Below, one piece after another: positions 1 to 9,577 of a stretch of 64,000 bases of DNA. Positions within the stretch are counted from its first letter, which is position 1, and each line of letters opens with the position of its first letter. The stretch is from assembly GCA_033030425.1 (NCBI GenBank), contig JAUFSD010000004.1, forward strand, positions 1,488,001-1,552,000. The letters are read 5' to 3'. The translations under genes and the position numbers were made by a program. Under the pieces are notes generated by a model that worked only from the letters and a program-made list of their open reading frames with translations, was not told the origin of the DNA and searched no databases. Origin of the DNA: Verpa conica (Eukaryota > Ascomycota > Pezizomycetes > Pezizales > Morchellaceae).

Positions 1-1056
1 GGTGACCATTAGGGGGTCGGCAGGTCTTTCCCAGTTCATGTCTGTCCATTCGTCGGCGTATTCCGGTGCGCTTATTTTGGGGGAGAACTCGGGGTATTCG
101 GTGTCGATAAAGCACTGATCTATGAAAGAGGTGTATGGCGTAGTGATTATCCAACAAGCTACTGTTATTTCGCTTATATTGGCTGAATTTTGTTTGGCCT
201 CCTTTTTGGCCTTCTTCTTTTTGTTGCACTCCTTCGTAGTATGGTTTTTGTAGTAGTCGCCATTCTTTTTGCAGAAGCCACATTCTTTAGTAGGATCCCT
301 ACTCGGTGGTTTTCCTTCCGCCGGTTTTTGACCGTTCTTGACGTTGAAGGATCCTGCATCTGGGCCTGAGATTTCCCGATTTTGGGCAATGGCCATGAGT
401 TTGTCGTGTATTTCCGCGAAGGTTATGGATTAACTTTATCGAGGACGTTTTCGATTACGTTTGCGCTTTCGTGTCGAGGTCTGTAGTGAAGTTCTTTTTG
501 GACGTATTGGACTTGGTCGTATTCTTCGAGATGCAGGCAAAATCATCCGCATCGTCCTTCTGAGCTCATGCTGTTGTCGACTGTTCGCCGTATGTTAGCG
601 AAAGGTGGTGAGATGATCTTTGAGCGAAATCTCGGGTGAGTACTGTAGACTCGTAAGGTTGGAATATGTAATGAAGAGTGTGGTGACTGTCTGTAGATCA
701 AACTGTTCTTCCAGTCTTTCCACAAGACTAGGGTTTCATCTTGAGGATCACATCTTTGACTTCTTCACAACGTTGTTGAGGATAAAGGAGACTGCCCAGT
801 TGGTTTTGTCTTCCCACTTCCGGTATGCCTTCTTGAAGGCTTTCTGACTCGCTAAGTGGTCCGCCGCGGATGTTTCGGAGAGTAAGAGTCGTATGTTCGG
901 CCGACGGTTCTTTAGCGATGCTTTGATTAGGTCGATCGTTCGGTAGTATTTGAGTGCGACTTCGGCTTCGAACCTCCATTTGCGATAGTTGTCTTTGCCA
1001 GTGAGTTTCTTGGCAAGAGTTGGAATGCGGCTGGGGTTGCTTTCGTTGTCGGACAT
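1..1056 (-). pseudogene. Copia retrotransposon gag, degenerate 5' part (continues off the left edge)
   Basis: Read on the minus strand from the ATG at 1056, the frame gives a Copia-type gag (UBN2-like): a conserved start with the motif LTGKDNYRKWRFE, then the segments TVTTLFITYSNLTSL and YVQKELHYRP. Near 210-290 there is a cysteine-rich knuckle of form C-x2-C-x9-H-x4-C followed by a Lys-rich tail, and the frame then runs out of the window towards the protease. The frame is broken. Two TGA stops lie near 735-750, a frameshift lies near 605-615 (frame continues at FANIRRTVDN), and a TAA at about 430 precedes the knuckle segment. The copy is therefore a relic and unlikely to encode active Gag. 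The family call is secure; exact break positions are approximate. Confidence 0.85.
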
Positions 1057-1136
1057 CGTTTCGAAGTGTTTTCAAACGGTATGGATCAAAGAGGTGTTGT
1101 TGTTGCTTATTGTTTGTGCGTAGTGGAAGCTTTTTT

Positions 1137-1156
1137 ATCGAGCCGGGCTCATAACC
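1137..1156 (-). other. Retrotransposon primer-binding site (half initiator tRNA-Met type)
   Basis: Directly inside the LTR, the minus strand reads GGTTATGAGCCCGGCTCGAT. This is complementary to the anticodon arm of a eukaryotic initiator tRNA-Met (GGGCTCATAACC core). Copia-family elements typically prime from an internal half of initiator tRNA-Met, which fits the gag downstream. The sequence implies that the host has an initiator tRNA with a CAT anticodon. Confidence 0.75.
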
Positions 1157-1481
1157 TTTTAAACAATAGGCTAAGAGTATACTTGTATGGAGGATATAAC
1201 TAAAGAACAAACTTGATTGATACCTAAAGAAAGACGCAGGGAAAGCCTGCTTATATAGTTACAAATGTGCTAACATAAAAAATATCCGTATCCCAAATAC
1301 AAAGTAAAAGCCCATCCATTACCATACAATTCTTCCGATGCTCGGATAGAATTTCCTTCCGTCGGTTATACTATTCCCCCGCCTGGTTACCCTGCCGGAC
1401 CATCTGGGATTCTATTCCTCCGGTGTTACTACACCCCGTATTCGCCACACTTAACTTCACAGAGTGTTACTCATTCCAACA
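1157..1481 (-). repeat. 5' LTR of the Copia element
   Basis: On the minus strand the LTR begins at 1481 with TGTTGGAATGAG, the typical Copia TG start, and ends next to the primer-binding site at about 1157, giving roughly 325 bp. A TATA-like TATATAAGC lies at about 1247-1258 (minus). The 3' terminus is degenerate: an expected CA end reads AA. The partner LTR is outside the window, so the target-site duplication (flank GCAGC at 1482-1486) cannot be tested. The LTR starts 228 bp after the CAF16 stop codon, in the same orientation. Confidence 0.75.
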
Positions 1482-1709
1482 GCAGCTACCTATCTAATAA
1501 TAACACTAGTAGTATGTATGTAGGTACGTACCTGCTTGGGTTCTGGTTGAGCTGTCCAGGGCCCTGTGCGAAAAGATTGCTCATAAAAAAATACGAAAAG
1601 CAAAAAAAAAAAAACTCGTTTCCTTACCATTTGTGCGGGTTCCTGGGTTAAGCCAGACACACAGCACTTTAACTCCAAAACTTACCTCCTACTGTCCTCC
1701 ATCCCGAGA

Positions 1710-2810
1710 TTACCATGATCCATGCTCAACACTATCATACGTAATCATCTCAGTCTTTCTTCTGCTCCTTGGTCCTCTTTCATCCAAATCCTCCTGTAGC
1801 CACCTCAGAACTAATTCAAGCAACGCAGAGTTTCTAAATAACCCTCCAGACTCCTTCCCCGTAGCAGGTGGAGGAAGATCAAACGACTCCACTGGTCCAT
1901 ACTTTCTAATCGTCCCCAAAGTCATTCTTACGAGATGGGTTGGCCAACCCGCCAACCCGTCCATGATGTGCGTAGCATAGACAATCGTACAAGCACGTGT
2001 CTTTGTCTCTGTGGCCAAGAAGGAGAGGAAGCGGCTACGCGCCAAGACGTCTAAATCGACAGTGACTTCGTCGAGAAGGAGAATAGACCAGGGACGGAGG
2101 AGACCCATGGTCAATTGAACACGGCGGCGTTCACCTGTTATAGGGTACTTTAGATCTATCAAATATGAAAGAAGGATAGAGAGACTACCATCAGAGACCT
2201 GGTGCATACGCCAATCCACATCGATGTCGAGGATACGGATTAATTCGTCACGGCGTGTAGGATATGCATTACCACCAACACTGGCGAGAAGCTCGTGTAC
2301 GTAGATATCGTTACGTACAATCGGGTTCAGTACCCATTCTATTACTCTCACCGTAGGTTAAACGGTGAACCACCGATGAGGATTAGGCGACTGAGTTGAG
2401 GGGTAATGATACCAAGACCAAGATAGGTCACGCCCTCAAGACCCATTTTAAACGGGTCCACGCCACCGATCAGAATTGTTCCGTTTGTCGTTAACTTTTT
2501 GCCTATGACGTACGTCATTAGCGCACCATTTTCGTCATCGAATACAAGAATGTACGAACCGGAAGCGAGTCGTAGCAATGTTGTTTTCCCGGCTCCATTT
2601 GCTATTTTTATTTATTTAACCCATTAGCCTCTCTACTTTGTCCTAGTCTCAGTTCATTCTTTTCAGCCTCAATATAATGAACATACCGCCGATCAACAGC
2701 GTGCGGCTACCCGGCGGGAGGTCAACATTGATATCCTTCAACCCCTCACTGCCATCAGGGAAATTGTAGGTTAGGTCCGAGATGTGGATCGACGGTGCTT
2801 CGGCAACCAT
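1710..2810 (-). CDS. CAF16: CAF16-like ABC ATPase (CCR4-associated factor 16)
   Basis: Exons on the minus strand are 2687-2810, 2413-2601, 2189-2338 and 1710-2134, giving 295 aa. Introns of 85, 74 and 54 nt have GTATGT, GTATCA and GTAGTC donors. The protein is a single ABC nucleotide-binding domain with no membrane segment. The Walker A motif [11 protein letters not shown] is split by intron 1. A CAF16-type signature [10 protein letters not shown] replaces LSGGQ, Walker B is [13 protein letters not shown], and the H-loop is YATHIMDG. In yeast, CAF16 associates with the CCR4-NOT complex and with Mediator. The start was set at MVAEAPSIH because the reading frame upstream of it is not conserved-looking. 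The downstream region carries the Copia LTR, so transcript read-through into the element is possible. Confidence 0.95.
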
Positions 2811-3588
2811 TTTAGATTGGAAGCTGGATCGGAGATGCAGTCTGTTAGAGAAGGAGGGCAGAGGGATGATCAGGGAAGATCGGGAGGGGATTTTGTTTTT
2901 CGAAAGGGATGGTGGAACGTCGTGAGACGTTAGCACTCGGAACTAGGATCCGGCGGGGTTAGGTGTGATGACTTCGATTTGCAAGCCTAAGGGTACACTG
3001 TATTGATCGGTCGGTAAACCCCGCAGAGCCGCACTTGCTGACCAGGACCTTGGATTTCTCACTACCGGATAATTCTTAACAAGCTTTGGCCAAGAAGACT
3101 TTTCTGTACTGGTAAGTTAGGCCTAATATGGGATGGTGATATGTAAATACTGTACGTTTCCCGGGTATATAGTGAAGTATCGGAGGGAATTTACAGTGAA
3201 GCCTGCTCCTTTGATTTATACGTCTAGTTGACTTTCAGGCGTAGGAATACGTATTTTATCAAAAGGCTTTGCTTCTATAATGTCTGTCCTTAAATAGTAA
3301 TGCTCTTTGCATTAATATATGGCAACTACCCCCCAGGCCATTAAGTATATCTCTATTTCAAAAAGGAAAACCCAGAACTGTCAAGGTTTATAGGTTGACC
3401 GGTACTACTACATTTACGGATTTTATAATTCTCTTTAACAAGATAATAGCTACCCAAGCTAGCCTAATATTTTTTACGGAAGCCCCCCCTGAGAGCGATC
3501 AATCCATCTTTGGCCCGCAGCCAACTAGCCTTCGAGGAATAAGACCAAAAAATCCTCCTTGTTCCACCACCTCTAAACCCTATTACTG
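2811..3588. other. Intergenic region between CAF16 and SPC1
   Basis: This stretch holds the upstream region of CAF16 and the 3' region of SPC1, both transcribed leftwards. It is AT-rich and has only short unsupported ORFs. I see no repeat or RNA gene. Confidence 0.6.
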
Positions 3589-4051
3589 TCATTTCCCTTT
3601 CTTAGTCTCTAACCCCCCATCAACCTCAGCACTAGCAGTAGCCGTCGGTGCCCACGTCAATGGATTTTTATTATAGATCGGCCATGGTGGCACAATCGCC
3701 AAAAATGTTAATGCCGTCCCGCCAAGCCCGACATAGACCGTATACTTCAAGTCGTCTAGAAAGAACCCTGTCAAGAACGCTACAATCTACTCCTGCCGTT
3801 AGCGATGTAATACGCGACGATGAGATTGGGAAGAACCCACTCCGGTAAATCCGAGAAGCAAAGTTGTGAGTGTTTCAGCTAACCGTTGGCCCTGGTGGGA
3901 GTGTTAATTGGGTGACTATCGGGCAAAGCTATTGGGAAATCGGCCTACCTCAAAATCCTGTTGGAGTTCTAGTTAGCCAGCGGTTAGGTGGAGCTTGAGA
4001 GAGAGGGGGAATTACGATGAAGCCATCAATGATGCTTTGGATTTGGTCCAT
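3589..4051 (-). CDS. SPC1: Signal peptidase complex subunit 1 (SPC12 family)
   Basis: Exons on the minus strand are 4016-4051, 3949-3957, 3837-3891 and 3589-3767, coding about 92 aa. The second exon is only 9 nt (Asp-Phe-Glu) and completes the conserved IDFEGQRLAE start of Spc1. The C-terminal exon carries YVGLGGTALTFLAIVPPWP and YNKNPLTW, the second membrane helix and luminal or cytosolic tail typical of the family. Spc1 is a small two-helix ER membrane subunit of the signal peptidase complex. Introns are 58, 57 and 69 nt; the third has a weak GTTCTT donor and a GCTAAC branch. The first helix comes out about six residues shorter than in yeast, so the exon 3 to exon 4 junction is the least certain part. 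A small frame error there cannot be excluded. Confidence 0.85.
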
Positions 4052-4490
4052 GGTTGATGAGGATGCGACAGTTGTGACTAGCTATGTAGCTGGGCTGTTG
4101 TTTTTAGTAGGTTTCGGGAAAGCTGGCCTGTTGAGACTTGTGTAATGCTGTTGTAACCCTTACCCTAGCACAACAAGGATCACAGACAATGGGAGTTTTG
4201 TGCAACTTCTACTTGGCCGCGTTAACAAATACGTATTAAGGTGTTTAGTGATTCCTACAGTCTGTTTTTCTACCGCGCAAAGGTTGGCAGGATGATAATT
4301 TGTTATATGAAATATGGATGACACCCGACCAAAGTATTGTCAAATAACAAAGATACATGGCCTTAGGTAGCTATTGGGCTATTTACTTTTAAATTGCTTC
4401 CTCTCCTTTAACAGGACTTTACTCACTTTGTGTTGGCTTCTATTGCGTTACTATGCTGTGCAAATGTGGATATTTTTGCCAAGACAATGA

Positions 4491-4822
4491 GCGGCCAATG
4501 GCGGCCAAATTTCTCCTTGGCATGCCAAGGGCGGCCAATTCCCGGCGGCCAATTTTTCTACCCAAAGTCCTTAAATACAACTCTCCCCCCTCTCTACTTT
4601 GTTTCCTCGTGCCAGATAAGATCGCAGAAATGCCTTCGGAGGGCACCTTAGAAACCTTCCTGCTTCTTCCCCAATATCTTGCTTGCAAGAGGCGATTAAT
4701 TCGCTTCTTGCAAGTAGGATATGGAGAAAAGTGTCTTTTTTGCTTGTGCAAAAGACATTTTTCTCCAACGATACCTACGGTTGGAGCAATCCATGACAGT
4801 CTAACCGCATTGGGTTAGACTG
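4491..4822 (+). repeat. Dispersed structured element, copy A (possible ncRNA or non-autonomous element)
   Basis: About 330 bp with the same architecture as 18393-18708. Four GCGGCCAA boxes (CCAAT-like) come first, then a TATA-like TTAAATAC at 4571-4578 and a C/T-rich tract, then three hairpins. Hairpin 1 (4682-4714) has a 13-bp stem with one G-T wobble and a 7-nt loop. Hairpin 2 (4723-4766) has a 17-bp stem with one wobble. Hairpin 3 (4797-4822) has a perfect 10-bp stem, CAGTCTAACC with GGTTAGACTG. Between hairpins 2 and 3 lies a 28-nt stretch (4769-4796, core CTACGGTTGGAGCAATCC) identical in both copies. Overlapping ORFs are not conserved between copies. I do not recognise the family. The + orientation is inferred from the TATA-like box. 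Confidence 0.7.
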
Positions 4823-5266
4823 CTACATAGGCTAGCCTTATATAGTTAGTGTTTTGAATTGTAATCTAAAATAGTGGTTTCCTCTTTTTGATGTGACTTC
4901 ATGCAATCCAGCGGCGTGTGTGTACTTACCTTCAAGGGAAATGTACTTATATATGAGCCGTTCAATAGTGCCTTTGATTACTGTAGACTTGAGTTTTTTG
5001 TTTTTTCCCTTCATATCCCCGTCTACATTCGTAGCAGCTCTCTTTATTCATCTTCCAGTACTGTTTGGGGTTCCTATGGCCCGTATGTACGTCTTTTTTC
5101 CTGGGATTAAATCTTCTTACGTGCTGTAGCCTCCTCTCTGGAGGAGAATTGAATCAGATATGTCTACAGGTGATCAAATCTCATGGAGTTCAATTCTGAG
5201 CCACGAACTCGCTTTATCACTTAATTGGGCACTATGCGGCTTGGCTTGTGTCCCATGAAGAGGGGT

Positions 5267-5371
5267 ATTTTCTACGGGCGTAGCACTGCCTCATTTAGTC
5301 TTCCTCCAGATACAAGAATTTTCCACGGGTGTGGCAATGCCTCACTTAGCCTTCCTCCAGATACAGGAATT
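5267..5371. repeat. 51-bp imperfect tandem duplication
   Basis: Two adjacent units (5267-5317 and 5318-5371) share about 85-90 percent identity by eye, including the shared segment TTCCTCCAGATACA. No coding meaning is apparent. Confidence 0.7.
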
Positions 5372-8050
5372 GAAGCCAGAATCTAGGCTACCGATGTGGC
5401 CAAGTATGATATAATAAAATCTATCCTTGTATTCGGTTCAGCGTGAAGAGTTACTCGAAGCAGTCTTCTGTAGTTAATTGAAAAGTCTGTCCACAAACAC
5501 CGTGTATCGGCGTTTCTTTTGCCTCCACTTTGGTATTTCAAGGCTTCGGTAGTTTACCATAAGGAATTATTGGCTCATTTTCCTTATAGTCTAGGAACAG
5601 TTCTCGGCACTTCCCTCAAAACCATCAAAATTCAGACCTAGACCTTCTGGGGTGCGAGGTCAACCACCTAGGAAACCGTAGTTTATAACAATTGACTGAT
5701 ATACCACCAGAGCTTGGAGAAGGAGATGTCAATTACGAGAAAATTAAGTATCTAAATATCTTTCTAAACGCTGATATACATGGAAAAAAAATTCACAACA
5801 GAAGTATCCCTTTCGTCTGATTATATCCCTAGCTCCTAACTAAACTCCGTACCTGAAATTAAGACTACCATAGCTTTGTCGTAAATTTTCTTTATCGTAG
5901 ACTTCATCTATGCTAGAACAATGCAATAGACTAATTTTGTCAGGAATATGTATCGTAATAATTGTAGTTTGCGGTGTAGATGCGTACAAAAGAGTGTAAT
6001 TAGATTACCTATTGAGGTTCAGTTGGCATTTCGACTATATTCGCTGGTATCTGTACTGGTACATATTTCATCGAAACCCTCTCAGGCTGAGAATATCTCA
6101 CCGGTTCTAGTGAGATATGTGTGTTTTTTGTCTTAGAACTTTTGTCGAAAGGAGGAGAAAGTATTGGGCAGCATTGTAAGTTGAACATTGAAGACATAGT
6201 GTGTATGTATCGCTCTTTTCTTGCAATATTGTGTTGGTTTCGAGTTTTTGAGATTCTCAAAGAGCTAAAAATAAGTGGCATAGAACAAAAATTTATTCGA
6301 GGGGGGGGGGGGGCGGTGGAGGGTTTAAATAGGAGGGAAGGTCAACCCTGTCCCCCTCCATTTTCACTTAACCTCCCACTCCCATATACATTACGTGCGC
6401 TGATACCAGCAGTAAAAGGGCCAGAGCGTTTGAGGTAGATTGTGAATGAATCACAATTCGCATGTACCTTGAAGGCTTGGATTTTGATATGTCTTTACTG
6501 ATTTATGCGATAATCCGGCTAGGGGTAATCGTAGGTAGTGTAGGCGGTCGGAAACTATCCCATAAATTGGGGACCCTCAGGACTCCAATTAGTGATGACC
6601 GATAGCGAGTTATTTTTGTGTGTACTTGACAGAGAGTTGCTTTCTTAGAGCAAGAAACCTATAGTTTCGAGATTACGTTGAGCCGAGTGATGTTTTATGA
6701 TTCTAGAAATACCGGGAAGTAGCGACACGTAAACACGTGCTACGTTTTTTACCTAGCGATTTAACGACATAAAAAACAAACAAACAAACACGTAGGGATA
6801 TATTCCTTATCCATTCTCCAGCAAAAAAAAAAGAAGAAAAAGGGAATCAGGCGGTGTATGCAGTAGGGTGGGGCAGGGGGGATTATCAACTGTTACACCA
6901 TTGCGTTTACATGTCACGAATCATCTAGAAGTTTTTGATAATTGATGCTGGAAATGCGGGGAGCTGATATCGGGTCGACTAGTACACTCTGGGAAACTAT
7001 AAGGCGTTGGTGTAGTTTTTGGCCCTGTCACTCGATCAACTCTTGGGACTTTACGTTAACTCTCGGAATTATACATATGTCAAAGTACGAGGCTAGGTCA
7101 TGGCAGGCAAGAAGGACATGGAAATACCTCTTATCGGCAACGGTGTCCGGTTTGTTTGACGTCGCTTAATATCACAATATAAGACCTGCTTTTGGTTGGG
7201 ACCCATATTTTTAGTTGCTCTTTCCTGATCAGGGTGACGGTTCTTGTGAAAGAAAACGTCTGGTTTGATTTCGGCAATTATAGCCGATCGGATCGATTGT
7301 TGACGGCGATTGGCTCGCATAGGGGACGTACGGGTTTCCTAAAAACATCTCTGGTGCGCCAGGCACTCCAGGGGCTCGGCGGGATTTTTTTTCTGATAGC
7401 TGTACGACGGATGCTGTCAGCTGACGGACAGAGTGTTGATGCAATGGGGGGGGAAATGACATATCTGCATGGTGCATATCAACACCACCAGCTACGCGTT
7501 TTTCAGGCACCCTACCCAGGGATGCTCTTGCCTGCCACGGGTATCTAGACCACTTGTTTCCTTGACCTGAAATTCCTCTCCCTCATTTCAAGGTATGGCA
7601 GTACGCCTCACCTCACATGACCTAGAGGATGTAGTATATATAAGGGTCGAAGGTCTCGGAAAGGCCTCGGAAAGGCCTTTGCTTTGGTTTGCCCAAATAC
7701 ACCATTCAGTGATTATCGACCTGCCCTTACTAGAGCAGGATTTCCCCTGGTACGGTAACGTATAAACCAAGTGAATATCCCGACAGGATTATTTGGGTTG
7801 TATAATAAAGAAACTTTGTGGGGAACCCTTAGCACTCATACGTTTTTCAACGCCTCAGGAAATATGGGGAGCCACCCTCAAAAGTAGCCAAACACAGGCC
7901 CGCCACGGCACAGTATAAACAGTACGGGACAAAACGTTATTTCTTGGCGAAGCGGCGAAATTTTCTCGAAATTTCCCCTAAAAACCCCCACTGTTCCCTC
8001 TCTCCTTCCCTTCTTTCTTTCCTCCCTTCTTTCCTCATGAGATGTCGACC

Positions 8051-8073
8051 TCCCTCCCTCCCTCCCTCCCTCC
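8051..8073. repeat. CCTC microsatellite
   Basis: About five to six uninterrupted TCCC units lie within a longer polypyrimidine stretch (about 7990-8110). Confidence 0.85.
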
Positions 8074-9577
8074 TATCTCCATCAATTCCTTCTCCTCAGG
8101 GTTGACTTTTTTTAAAAAATCTTTCCAGGTTCATAGCTAGTCTATGAACCGACCTTTTCTACCCCTTGAGGGGGTCATCACTGACCTCCTCGCTATCTCT
8201 TTAATGGCCAGGGTCGCCGCCTGGTCTGGTTTTTGGGTTCATACCCTTTTTCCTTTTTCGTTATCTTCCTGGCCTTTGTGCGAGGGGATGAAGAAAATTA
8301 TGTGTTCCTTGTTCCTAGTTCCTAGTTCCTCGTTCCTTTGGCTTTCTTGTGGGGTTTTATGGGTTTGTGGGTTATAGGTTTGGGTGCATTGAATATTTCT
8401 GGGGGGCTTTAGGCTGAGAAACCGAACGAACTATGAAACGCACGGGTTTTTGCAGTGATGTATTTGGAACTATATCACATAGCCAGCCAACCAGCCGTCA
8501 AATATAAAATTTTGATAGATATACTTAGCACTAAAAAGAAAACCGTAGAACAAAAGAGATATCAGTGAAATGAAATTACTTGCCGGTGAAGGAATGAGGC
8601 ACTACAGAAGTTAAATTGTTGATGTTGCCTGTTGGTGAGAGTAGTTGTTAGTGACTCCGAATCGTAAAAGCGAAATAGAGTGGGAGTATCTAAGGCGACA
8701 AGAAGATCGAAAAATGGACCGTTGGTATCGTTTTCGGGATTAACGGACAACAGTAAATACTCTGTAGATCTAGGTCTCCTCACATCCCTCGGTTCTCTAT
8801 ACTCTTTGAGCACACAGCTCAACTCGAGCTCACAAGGGAATAGGTCGTAGGACTACATGCACTTTCACAAAGGTATTGTGGCTAGGTAGAAATGATTATA
8901 TACTATTCCTAGCTGGGTTAGTATGTATGACTGGGAAAGCCACCGAGTGACTTCACATGACTCAGTATGGGATGTAACTGTGAAGACTCGTGCATCTATA
9001 ACTGAGCTAGGTTGAGAAGATTGTGGTTCTCAAAAATCTAATGTTTTTATAACAGATATGACGAATTAAGCCTTCGGGTAAGGCAATGCTTATAAGTGTT
9101 GGACATACCGTATCAACTGGCAAAATCCGTTTTTGCACTTTGAGGTTGGGGTAAGTGGCGGACCGCCTAGCTTTTAAAGGCAGCCACTATCCTCAGTTGG
9201 GCGAATTTTTAGCTACATGTAGATTTTTAGTGTATGGAAGCGAAAGTTAGAGAGGTTCAGCTGGAGCTACCCCTCCCAGCGTGATTTATGGATTTGTATG
9301 TCTCACTCAAACTTGAGGTCAGGATCTGAAACAGCTGGTCCTGGCCATATAGTATTTCATCATCGGACCAGCGTAGTATTCTGGGAAGGTTGTTTGGGAT
9401 TTTATATATCTGTGTTTCCATATGTAGTTACATGTACTGTATGTGCACCCCACTCAAGATCCTTGGCACTCACTTCCCCCGACGTCATCTACTCCCACGC
9501 CCCAACTACATCAACTACATCCTCAAATATGAAACGAATTCCTCTGCGTACCTTCATCATCATCACAGCGGTCAGTT

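Larger units (their letters stand above)
4823..9577. other. Long gene-poor region with low-complexity tracts
   Basis: About 4.7 kb without a recognisable gene. ORFs up to about 118 aa here show no family motif and are not extended by plausible introns. Visible structure is a 51-bp tandem duplication at 5267-5371, a G-run at 6301-6313, an AAAC microsatellite near 6772-6790 and pyrimidine tracts near 7990-8110, including CCTC repeats at 8051-8073. The last few hundred bases are the presumed YME2 promoter. Confidence 0.5.

Noticed and set aside
4440..4818. Overlapping ORFs of 65-121 aa on both strands across structured element copy A
   Set aside because: They are not conserved in copy B, where the frames are interrupted, while the hairpins are. 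A coding role is unlikely.
7192..7548. 118-aa ORF on the plus strand with a 93-aa ORF opposite
   Set aside because: No domain or motif, no plausible introns extending it, and located in a gene-poor region with equal ORFs on both strands.
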